64,000 bases of DNA from Desulfobacterales bacterium (lineage in GTDB: Bacteria > Desulfobacterota > UBA8473). Position numbers and translations under genes: made by a program. The stretch is from assembly GCA_016209225.1 (NCBI GenBank), contig JACQWO010000015.1:83588-147587 (forward strand), given 5' to 3'. The notes below the pieces were generated by a model, which was not told the DNA's origin, ran no database searches, and saw only the letters and a program-made list of their open reading frames with translations. This document shows, piece after piece, positions 15,616 to 23,215 of this stretch; within the stretch, counting starts at the first letter, position 1, and every line of letters starts with the position of its first letter.

Positions 15616-17055
15616 CTAAGTAGTCAAAGCTTCAATCAATGCCTTTGCCTTGTCAAGGGTCTCATCATATTCCCCTTCCAGGGTAGAATCAGCCACTACC
15701 CCCCCGCCCACCTGGAAATAGACGTCATCCCCCTTTATCAGAAAGGTACGAATAGCGATATTCAGGTCTATATGATTATTAAAACCCAAATATCCGATAG
15801 ACCCTGTATATACGCTTCTGGCAGTAGGCTCCAGCTCATCTATGATCTCCATTGCCCGAATCTTTGGAGCGCCTGTTATAGACCCCCCGGGGAAACATGC
15901 CTTTAACAGGTCTATGCAATTGTATCTGGGGAGCAACCTTCCTTCTACCGTTGAAACCAGGTGAAAAACCGTAGCATAGGTTTCCGCAATAGCATGCTCC
16001 GTTACTTTGACTGAGCCATAGTCACATACCCGTCCCAGGTCATTCCGTTCCAGATCCACAATCATATTGAGCTCTGCCCTGTCCTTCTTGCTTGCCAGGA
16101 GCTCTTCTTTTAACCTTCTATCCTCATCATCATCTTTTCCCCTTGGTCGGGTCCCTTTTATGGGTCTTGTCTGTACCCTATCCCCTTCCACTTTTAGAAA
16201 TCTCTCTGGTGAAGAGCTGACTATTGTGACATCATCGAAGTTCAGGTAACAGGCGAAGGGGGCAGGATTGATATTACGGAGTTTCTTATACAATTGATAA
16301 TGCCCCATGGGAAGCTTTGCATGAAACCTCTGAGACAGGTTCACCTGGTATATATCCCCGGCAAAGATATACTCTTTGGCCTTTTCTATAGCCTTTAAAT
16401 AGTCTTCTCTCGTGAAGTTTGATTCAAGGGCTGCTTTGGGTCTTGTTGCATTGATAGGGTCTAATTGTTGTATTCCAGGGTTATTCAGCAGGGTGAGTAT
16501 CTCCTCTTCTGATTCTCTTACATGGTCTTCAGTCGTTTTTATGGATCGAGAGCCCTCTGTCCCGTCAAAATCAGTTACAGAGAGATACCATCTGTTCTCC
16601 TGATGGTCATAGGTTATAACCCTGTCATAGAAACAGAAATAACAATCGGGAAGACCCAGATCATCAACCACGGTTTTTGGTAACCTTTCAACAAAATGGC
16701 AGAGGTCATACGCAAAATAGCCAACCCCTCCACCGATGAAGGGGGAAATAGTCAGATCGGATTGAATCTTATAATGCCTGATGATGCTGTCAATGACATG
16801 GAAGGGATTGCCTATCCGTATGTACACATCGCCCCCAATAGTAATCTCAATCCTGTTACCTTTGCTTTTTAGTATTAAAAAAGGGGCATACCCCATAAAC
16901 GAATACCTCCCCAGTTTATACCTGTCCATGCCGCTGTCCAGAAAGAAACTGAAAGGCTTCGAGTGAATCCTGTCAAAAACAGATTCAGGTGGAGAAGAGA
17001 TACGAAGCTCTCTTACTACAGGCTTTCCAATCTTGACACCATTTAAAAAGTCCAC
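15616..17055 (-). CDS. pabB: aminodeoxychorismate synthase component I
   Basis: 479 residues of the chorismate-utilising family: FTREDYLKAIEKAKEYIFAG, DIYQVNLSQRF, SPERFLKVEGDRVQTRPIKG, RAELNMIVDLERNDLGRVCD, FPGGSITGAPKIRAMEII. The PIKGT motif has the Lys typical of PabB, where anthranilate synthase TrpE has Ala. It should convert chorismate and ammonia to 4-amino-4-deoxychorismate. The glutaminase gene pabA is 9 bases upstream and a lyase-like gene follows, so the set makes p-aminobenzoate. Confidence 0.88.
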   Translation of the reverse strand: MDFLNGVKIGKPVVRELRISSPPESVFDRIHSKPFSFFLDSGMDRYKLGRYSFMGYAPFLILKSKGNRIEITIGGDVYIRIGNPFHVIDSIIRHYKIQSDLTISPFIGGGVGYFAYDLCHFVERLPKTVVDDLGLPDCYFCFYDRVITYDHQENRWYLSVTDFDGTEGSRSIKTTEDHVRESEEEILTLLNNPGIQQLDPINATRPKAALESNFTREDYLKAIEKAKEYIFAGDIYQVNLSQRFHAKLPMGHYQLYKKLRNINPAPFACYLNFDDVTIVSSSPERFLKVEGDRVQTRPIKGTRPRGKDDDEDRRLKEELLASKKDRAELNMIVDLERNDLGRVCDYGSVKVTEHAIAETYATVFHLVSTVEGRLLPRYNCIDLLKACFPGGSITGAPKIRAMEIIDELEPTARSVYTGSIGYLGFNNHIDLNIAIRTFLIKGDDVYFQVGGGVVADSTLEGEYDETLDKAKALIEALTT

Positions 17056-17064
17056 AGTACATCC

Positions 17065-17631
17065 CTAAAGGTCTATAAAGTTCTTGACAATCTTTTTTCC
17101 CTCACCGGTAAGAAACGACTCCGGATGGAACTGCACCCCTTCAATGATATATTCCCTGTGCCTTGTGCCCATTATGATGTCATCTTCTGTCCTTGCCGTG
17201 ATCTCAAGACAGGGGGGGAATCCATCGTTTGATACAACCAGAGAATGATACCTGGCGGCTTCAAAGGGGTTTCCTACACCTTTATAGATACCCTTCCCAT
17301 CATGATAGATCATAGAGGTCTTGCCGTGCATAACGACATCGGCCCTTGTGATCTTCCCTCCAAAGACCTCTCCTATGCATTGATGGCCCAGACAAACGCC
17401 AAGTATCCATTTCTTCTCTCCAAAATGCCTGATGACGTCTTTTGATATGCCGGCATCATCCGGGGTGCCTGGGCCTGGGGAGATAACTATCTTATCCGGG
17501 TTTATATCTTCTATCCCTTCCAAGGTTATCTTATCGTTTCTTATTACCTTGAGCCTTACCCCCAACTCCCCGAAGTACTGAACCAGATTATAGGTGAAGG
17601 AATCGTAATTGTCGATCATCAGTATAAGCAT
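17065..17631 (-). CDS. pabA: glutamine amidotransferase component (PabA/TrpG)
   Basis: 188 residues: LMIDNYDSFTYNLVQYFGEL, ISPGPGTPDDAG, GVCLGHQCIGEVFGG (nucleophile Cys), and GVQFHPESFLT (catalytic His-Glu). It supplies ammonia to component I encoded 9 bases downstream. PabA and TrpG are interchangeable in many bacteria; no trp genes are in the window apart from trpS, so PabA is preferred by neighbourhood. Confidence 0.9.
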   Translation of the reverse strand: MLILMIDNYDSFTYNLVQYFGELGVRLKVIRNDKITLEGIEDINPDKIVISPGPGTPDDAGISKDVIRHFGEKKWILGVCLGHQCIGEVFGGKITRADVVMHGKTSMIYHDGKGIYKGVGNPFEAARYHSLVVSNDGFPPCLEITARTEDDIIMGTRHREYIIEGVQFHPESFLTGEGKKIVKNFIDL

Positions 17632-17833
17632 CTATTTTTCCGCCAGTACTCAACTATACCATTTCTTCTTAAGTTTTTCAATAAATATTCAGCCCCCTTC
17701 CTTTCTCTTCCATTGATATTCCCTGTCTTTCCCCATTACTCTGCTATAGTAATTTGAAATCCTTCTCACATTTTGTATTTGACAAACCATATGGAAGATG
17801 TTAATAAAACATCCTCGCAAGTCATATCTCTCT

Positions 17834-17864
17834 CAAAGCTCTCGGCAGGTTGTGCAAAGGTCTC
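17834..17864 (-). repeat. interspersed repeat family D, copy 1
   Basis: CAAAGCTCTCGGCAGGTTGT followed by GCAAAGGTCTC. The same sequence or its complement occurs at 29677, 31563 and 42448. Here it lies 18 bases before the tRNA gene. Confidence 0.7.
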
Positions 17865-17881
17865 AAGGATTAAAAGATCGA

Positions 17882-17955
17882 GCCCCCGTAGCTCAGGTGG
17901 ATAGAGCAAGGGATTCCTAATCCCTGTGCCACAGGTTCGAGTCCTGTCGGGGGCA
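17882..17955 (+). tRNA. tRNA-Arg (anticodon CCT)
   Basis: A 74-base cloverleaf. Acceptor arm GCCCCCG (17882-17888) pairs with CGGGGGC (17948-17954), discriminator A. Anticodon arm AGGGA-TTCCTAA-TCCCT places CCT in the anticodon position, decoding AGG. T arm ACAGG-TTCGAGT-CCTGT. CCA is not encoded. A T run directly after the gene may act as part of the terminator. Confidence 0.93.
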
Positions 17956-18180
17956 CTTTTTTATAACCTCCTCCAATTTTTCAATACTTACTCCCTTTGC
18001 CCACATTTTACATTATCCAGAATATTCCCTAAAATTCCCCTATGCCTGTCTTCAATAAGTGAGTTACAAAACACCCCTTCTTTCTTATCGAGTAATGTTT
18101 CTTGCGAATCACTTCACGGACTTGATCGAGGAGCTTGATACAACCTGCTGACTTTCATTATTTATCAGGTTCAATATCCC

Positions 18181-18209
18181 TTGACTAAATGCTTATGGGG
18201 TTGTATCTT
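18181..18209 (+). promoter_or_regulatory. promoter candidate for the helicase-nuclease gene
   Basis: TTGACT, 17-base spacer, TATCTT, ending 58 bases before the helicase start. The rest of the 17956-18267 gap shows no ORF, repeat or RNA gene that I recognise. Confidence 0.45.
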
Positions 18210-18267
18210 AAGGTATTGATAAACGGTTCGAAATCTCGATGCTTATCACGAGGAATCAGGGGACAGA

Positions 18268-21153
18268 ATGAAACTAAACGAAAATCAGCTGAAGGCAGTT
18301 ACCCATGTGAACGGCCCACTCTTGATTATTGCCGGAGCAGGTACGGGTAAGACCAGTGTAATTGCCCATCGGATAGCCAATTTGATTCAAAACGAAGGCG
18401 TAAATCCAGCGAATATCCTAGCCCTGACCTTTTCCAATAAAGCGGCTGAGGAGATGAGAAACAGGGTTGAGGAACTTCTCGCATCAAGTCATGACGATAT
18501 ATGGATCAGCACCTTCCATTCCTTCTGTGCAGAGGTCTTAAGGGAAAATGCCCTGGAATTCGGTTTAAGTCCTTTTTTCAAACTCATCACCGAGGCAGAG
18601 CAGCTATCTATAATGGTTACAAATATCAATAGGCTGGATTTGAAGTATTATGAAATCAAAGGAACCCCTCACGGCTTTATGAAACAGATGCTGGACATTA
18701 TCTCCCGCGCCAAAGATGAGATGATAACGGCAGATGATTATACCCGGTTTGCCAAAAGATTAGCCCGTTCAGATGGAAAAAAGGAATTGAATACACTGAA
18801 GATCAGTGAAGTGGCCGGTGTTTATTCTATCTATCAAAAACTCCTCCTGGAGCACGACTTTGTGGATTTTGGCGACCTCATCCTGTATACCCTTCAGGGT
18901 TTTAAGGAAAAACCCCATCTCCTTCTTCAATATCAGCAGAGATTTAAGTATCTACTGGTGGATGAATTTCAGGATACCAATTTTGCCCAGGGTCAGTTGT
19001 TGGATATCCTGTCAGCATCCCACAGGAACATCTGTGTGGTGGGCGACGATGACCAGAGTATTTACAGATTCCGGGGGGCCTCCATAAAGAACATCCTGGA
19101 TTTTGAAACAAGGTACCCCGATGCCAGGATTGTAACCCTGGATGAGAATTACAGATCGCCCCAGGAGATACTGGATGCATCCCATGCCCTGATAGCCCAT
19201 AACCGTTCCAGACTGGATAAAAGATTAAAGGCTGCTGCTGACAAGAACCTGCACAATACCAATCCTATCACGCACCTTTCCTTTAGCAATGATAAGGAAC
19301 AGGCAGATTATCTCGTATCGGAGATCCAAAACCTTTTAGCGCAGGATAAAACCCTCGGTCTCTCTGACATAGCGGTCCTTATGAGAAGCATCAAGACCCA
19401 ATCAAAACCTGTCATTGCTGCTCTGGAAAGGGCAGGAATCCCCTATAACCTCATTGGCGGTTCAGGGTTCTTTGAAAGAAAAGAGATAAGGGATATCCTC
19501 TCCTGGATGAAGGCCACAGATAACCCCTTTGACACAGAAAACCTTATAAGGGCTATACATACCTCGCCATTCAAGATAGCCCCCATCCATGTATGCCGTA
19601 TATCAAATTGGGCAAGAAGCAATTCGGACATAAACCTCTATGATGCATTAAAGGATGTGGATTCTGTTGCAAATCTGGAGAATGGAGTAACCGAAGAAGT
19701 TCACTCCTTTCAACGCTTGCTTCAGGAATTGATAGATCAAAAAGAGGATTTGACAGCAGGGGAAATGGTCAGGCAGATAATCGATAAGATTGGGTACAGG
19801 GAGGGACTGCTACAGACAGGTACCAGGGAATATATGACCGGTTTGATCAATCTCCAAAAGCTGGAAAGAATGGCAGAGGACTACTCTTCTATTGAGGGTT
19901 ATCCTAACCTGAGGTCTTTTCTCAGATACCTGACCTATATCATGCTTTCAAGTGAAAAGCCTCCCGATCTCCCTCTATTCGATGCAGTCAACGTGATGAC
20001 CATTCACCAGGCCAAGGGTCTTGAGTTCAGGGTTGTGTTTGTGACGGATCTTGCCCAGTCCAGATTCCCCGGCAGAAGACGTTCCTTATCTATAGACCTT
20101 CCCGATGAACTTCTTAAAGAAGAGCTGCCTGACGCTTCATCCAGAGAACTCCATCTGAATGAAGAGAGACGCCTGTTTTATGTTGGAATGACCAGGGCTA
20201 AGGAGAAGCTTCGCCTCTTTCACGTAGAAAGGTATAAAGAAGATCAAAAGGAAAGCAAGCCCTCCCAGTTTCTGGGAGAGGCAATGGGAAAAAACGCTGA
20301 AACAGAGCATGTATTGAATAAGGATGATAAATTGGGGGGCAGGTTTCCGGACAAAGAGGATAAGGGTAAAAAAAAGCCCGTCCCCAAAGACCAGGAGTCT
20401 TATCTGGAGTTCCTGCCCATAACAGATGGGGGTCTGGATATTACCTTCTCTGCCCTGGATACCTACGACAAATGTCCTCTAAAGTTTAAGTATTCATTTA
20501 TTTACAAAATCCCTCGGAAATCTACCATCAATATGAGGGTTGGCAGTCTATTGCATAGGGTTTTAGAGCACTTTCATAAAAACTATACCAGAAAAGAGGC
20601 TTCTGTGGAAGATATCTTGAGATTGTTTGAAGACGCATGGAAGATGGCCCGGCTGCCTGATTCGATTCAATGGAAACAATTCAAGGAAAAGGCAACAACA
20701 GGGTTAACCGACTATTTTGATGACTTTAAGCTGGACAACAATAAACCAGAGTATTTTGAAAGGCCATTTACCTTGAAGGTGGGAAAACACAGGGTTAAAG
20801 GCCGGGTGGACAGGATAGATATTACAGAAACAGGTGATTATGAATTGATAGACTATAAAACCGGCAGGACATGGACACAAAGGGAGGTGGACAGAGACCT
20901 CCAGCTTTCTGTTTACAGTCTTGGGGCAATCGAGGCATGGAACATTAAACCGGAAAAGGCAAGTTACTGCTTTTTGATTGAGAATAAGAGGGTTTCTGTC
21001 AGCCACAGGGATGAGCAGTTAGATGAGGCCAGGGAAAAGATATTGGAGTTGGCTGATGGTATCCTGGCTGAAAATTTTGAGCCTAAACCGGATTATCAAA
21101 ACTGTAGATACTGCGATTACCAGATTCTCTGCGGAGTGGGAGAGATGGCGTAG
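18268..21153 (+). CDS. UvrD/PcrA-like helicase fused to RecB/AddB-type nuclease
   Basis: 961 residues. Superfamily 1A helicase motifs in order: Walker A AGAGTGKT (22-29), LLVDEFQDTN, VVGDDDQSIYRFRGA, TLDENYRSPQEIL, MTIHQAKGLEF, LFYVGMTRAKEKL. The C-terminal part is a PD-(D/E)XK nuclease: HRVLEHFH, GRVDRID and DYKTG, framed by Cys in YDKCPLKF and by Cys946, Cys949 and Cys955 (CRYCDYQILC), the four-cysteine iron-sulfur staple known from AddB and Cas4. It should unwind and cut DNA, in repair or recombination of broken ends. Starts with ATG after AGGGGAC. Confidence 0.9.
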   Translation: MKLNENQLKAVTHVNGPLLIIAGAGTGKTSVIAHRIANLIQNEGVNPANILALTFSNKAAEEMRNRVEELLASSHDDIWISTFHSFCAEVLRENALEFGLSPFFKLITEAEQLSIMVTNINRLDLKYYEIKGTPHGFMKQMLDIISRAKDEMITADDYTRFAKRLARSDGKKELNTLKISEVAGVYSIYQKLLLEHDFVDFGDLILYTLQGFKEKPHLLLQYQQRFKYLLVDEFQDTNFAQGQLLDILSASHRNICVVGDDDQSIYRFRGASIKNILDFETRYPDARIVTLDENYRSPQEILDASHALIAHNRSRLDKRLKAAADKNLHNTNPITHLSFSNDKEQADYLVSEIQNLLAQDKTLGLSDIAVLMRSIKTQSKPVIAALERAGIPYNLIGGSGFFERKEIRDILSWMKATDNPFDTENLIRAIHTSPFKIAPIHVCRISNWARSNSDINLYDALKDVDSVANLENGVTEEVHSFQRLLQELIDQKEDLTAGEMVRQIIDKIGYREGLLQTGTREYMTGLINLQKLERMAEDYSSIEGYPNLRSFLRYLTYIMLSSEKPPDLPLFDAVNVMTIHQAKGLEFRVVFVTDLAQSRFPGRRRSLSIDLPDELLKEELPDASSRELHLNEERRLFYVGMTRAKEKLRLFHVERYKEDQKESKPSQFLGEAMGKNAETEHVLNKDDKLGGRFPDKEDKGKKKPVPKDQESYLEFLPITDGGLDITFSALDTYDKCPLKFKYSFIYKIPRKSTINMRVGSLLHRVLEHFHKNYTRKEASVEDILRLFEDAWKMARLPDSIQWKQFKEKATTGLTDYFDDFKLDNNKPEYFERPFTLKVGKHRVKGRVDRIDITETGDYELIDYKTGRTWTQREVDRDLQLSVYSLGAIEAWNIKPEKASYCFLIENKRVSVSHRDEQLDEAREKILELADGILAENFEPKPDYQNCRYCDYQILCGVGEMA

Positions 21154-21172
21154 AAACGCAAAAGGAGGTAAG

Positions 21173-21685
21173 ATGATTGTAGAGTTTAATGGGAAGAAAC
21201 CCCAGATAGACAACAGTTCTTTTATTGCCCCAAACTCCACCTTAATTGGAGACATCGTTATTTCTGAAAACACATTGATACTCTATGGGGCTATTTGCAG
21301 GGCCGATTTTAATCGCATCTTTATAGGCCCTGGCTCATGCGTACAGGAAAACGTTGTCTTAAATCCTATGCCGGATGAAGCGATAATAATAAAGGGGGAA
21401 TCTATCATAGGATATGGTTGTATAATACATGGGGGAACAATTGAGAAAAACTCCTTTATAGGAGCAGGGTCAATAATCCTCCATGGCGTGGTTATAGGGA
21501 CTGAATCTATTGTTGCAGCAGGGTCTATGATAACTGCCGGGACCAAAGTTCCTCCTCGCTCTCTGGTTATGGGGATACCTGGTAAAGTCGTCAGAAAGCT
21601 GGAAAACTCTGACGTTGCATGGATAAAGAACGGGGTCAATGGTTATCAAAAACTGTTGCCTGAGTACAAAAAGATCAATAGATGA
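21173..21685 (+). CDS. gamma-carbonic-anhydrase-like hexapeptide-repeat protein
   Basis: 170 residues from the ATG at 21173 after AAAGGAGGTAAG; longer upstream frames overlap the helicase gene and are not used. Left-handed beta-helix repeats (FIAPNSTLIGDIVI, LILYGAICRADFNRI, SIIGYGCIIHGG). Compared with gamma-carbonic anhydrase the three zinc ligands align with Asn64, Tyr81 and His86, so two of three His are missing. It may be an inactive scaffold or an acyltransferase-like protein of the PaaY/CaiE/YrdA group. It follows the helicase by 19 bases. Confidence 0.8.
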   Translation: MIVEFNGKKPQIDNSSFIAPNSTLIGDIVISENTLILYGAICRADFNRIFIGPGSCVQENVVLNPMPDEAIIIKGESIIGYGCIIHGGTIEKNSFIGAGSIILHGVVIGTESIVAAGSMITAGTKVPPRSLVMGIPGKVVRKLENSDVAWIKNGVNGYQKLLPEYKKINR

Positions 21686-21701
21686 GCATAATTAGTTCAC
21701 A

Positions 21702-21888
21702 CTGAAAAATTTCCTTTGGAGCGAACATCAGCAGGATTTTTGGGGTGCCCATCTTGACAAAGCGGAAAATAAGCATTTTCAGGTGGTTGAACCCGAAGGG
21801 CAAGTTTCTGAAAATGCCTGAAGTGAGTCATAGATGGGTCAAAAAACCCGCTCCAGAGAGCGGAAAAGGGAATTTTTCATTTTTCAGG
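21702..21888. repeat. interspersed repeat family B, copy 2, with inserted E unit
   Basis: Outer arms CTGAAAAATTTCCTTTGGAG and CGGAAAAGGGAATTTTTC match copy 1 at 15479. The middle holds GGTGCCCATCTTGACAAAG, TTGAACCCGAAGGGCAAG and GAGTCATAGATGGGTCAAAA, which resemble the element at 42280-42420. No ORF inside. Confidence 0.65.
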
Positions 21889-21915
21889 ATGAACTATTTA
21901 ATTAAAGGATCATAA

Positions 21916-23061
21916 ATGACAAATAAAGACTCAAATAGGTTACCCAACAAACAAAAGCCCAGCTACCCTAATTTGGTCGAAGCCATAGGCGGGTTAATCC
22001 ATTCGGCTCGTTCCCGGGCCGTTCAAACCATTAACACGGAGATGGTGAATCTTTACTGGGAGATTGGTCAGCATATTGTTGAGTATGAGCAAGGGGGCAG
22101 TGATCGAGCAAGGTATGGAGAAAAACTCCTGGAACACCTATCCGAGGATTTAACCAAGCAGTTTGGTAAGGGTTTTTCTCTCCGCAATATAAGGAATTTT
22201 CGTTTACTATATCAAGCCTTTCCAATTCGGCAGGCAGTGCCTGCCGAATCTTCCCATGATAAAAAGAGCACATCACAGGCTCTTGAATTAAAAACCATTG
22301 ATAAACGGCAATCAGTGGTTGCCGAATCCGACCCTAATATTAATTTGAAGGCATTACCTGCAAATCTATCCTGGACGCATCTCCTTCTCATACTTTGGGT
22401 CAAAGAACCTCTTGCCAGACGATTTTACATCAAACAATGCCAGTTGGAACAATGGTCAACAAGAGAACTGGAACGGCAGATTAATTCGATGCTTTTTGAA
22501 AGGATTGCTTTATCCAAAGACAAAAAAGGTGTACTCGAAATGGCAGAAAAAGGACAGCAGGTATCAAAACCGGAAGACCTGCTGAAAGATCCTTATGTAT
22601 TCGAGTTCCTAAATTTGCCTGAAGATTACAGGCTTTCCGAGACCGATCTGGAGCAGAGACTAATTGATCATCTTCAACATTTTCTCTTAGAATTAGGCAG
22701 AGGATTTTGTTTTGTCGCCAGACAGAAGCGGATTACCGTGGGGACAGACCATTTCTACATTGATCTGGTGTTCTACCACCGTATCTTAAAATGCTACGTT
22801 CTAATTGATCTTAAGATGGAGGCTTTCAAACCAGCCGATGCAGGACAGATGAACTTTTACATAAATTACATGAAGGAAAATCAGAGCGAACCGGATGATA
22901 ATCCACCCATTGGGATTCTTCTTTGCCTGGACCGCAATGAGTTATATGTAAAGTATGCTACCGCGGGAATGGACAATCTCATTCTTGCCGGGCGTTTTAA
23001 GCTGGCACTTCCGTCGGCAGAATTACTCAAAAAAGAGGTGCAGAAAGTTTTAGAGGGATAA
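21916..23061 (+). CDS. DUF1016 (YhcG-type) PD-(D/E)XK nuclease-domain protein
   Basis: 381 residues. N-terminal DUF1016 region (INTEMVNLYWEIGQHIVEYE, YGEKLLEHLSEDL, SLRNIRNFRLLYQAFP), then LSWTHLLLIL and the C-terminal nuclease core DHFYIDLVFYHR...YVLIDLKMEAF (Asp about 282, Asp-Leu-Lys about 298-300). Between FPIRQA and NLSWTHLL is an insertion of roughly 45 residues with two copies of RQ(A/S)V(P/V)AES, encoded partly by a near-perfect palindrome. The family sits beside restriction-modification genes, as here with the RM enzyme 155 bases downstream; its role there is not settled. Confidence 0.85.
   Translation: MTNKDSNRLPNKQKPSYPNLVEAIGGLIHSARSRAVQTINTEMVNLYWEIGQHIVEYEQGGSDRARYGEKLLEHLSEDLTKQFGKGFSLRNIRNFRLLYQAFPIRQAVPAESSHDKKSTSQALELKTIDKRQSVVAESDPNINLKALPANLSWTHLLLILWVKEPLARRFYIKQCQLEQWSTRELERQINSMLFERIALSKDKKGVLEMAEKGQQVSKPEDLLKDPYVFEFLNLPEDYRLSETDLEQRLIDHLQHFLLELGRGFCFVARQKRITVGTDHFYIDLVFYHRILKCYVLIDLKMEAFKPADAGQMNFYINYMKENQSEPDDNPPIGILLCLDRNELYVKYATAGMDNLILAGRFKLALPSAELLKKEVQKVLEG
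22225..22249. repeat. palindrome inside the DUF1016 gene
   Basis: ATTCGGCAGGCA and its exact complement flank a single G. It is read in frame as IRQAVPAES. A second weaker one (CGGCAATCAGTGGTTGCCG) follows about 60 bases on and is read as RQSVVAES. Confidence 0.75.
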
Positions 23062-23070
23062 AAGCTCTCA

Positions 23071-23151
23071 CACGACATAATCGACAACCGCAACAAGAGG
23101 CTGGTGGATCATATTAAGAACTTGTCCGTAAATAATATTTGTTTAATTTAA
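23071..23151 (+). pseudogene. remnant of a PLD-like/helicase N terminus
   Basis: In frame without a start: HDIIDNRNKRLVDHIKNLS, then a short tail and stop. IIDNR..KLVDHI resembles the beginning of phospholipase-D-like helicase proteins found in restriction and defence loci. It lies just after the DUF1016 stop. Homology is from recognition of a short motif, hence low confidence. Confidence 0.35.
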
Positions 23152-23215
23152 TCAATGGGGGAGTGGTGGATATTAGAGTGACTTCGCAATGCCCGAGAAT
23201 GTTAAAGGAAAATAA

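Noticed and set aside
15616-17055. Component I as anthranilate synthase TrpE
   Set aside because: The active-site motif is PIKGT, with the Lys typical of PabB, and no trp biosynthesis genes are near.
17882-18267. tRNA-Arg as an integration site for a genomic island
   Set aside because: No integrase gene follows and no repeated tRNA 3' end was found downstream within the window.
21023-21172. Upstream extension of the hexapeptide-repeat protein
   Set aside because: It overlaps the conserved end of the helicase-nuclease, and AAAGGAGG lies just before the internal ATG at 21173.
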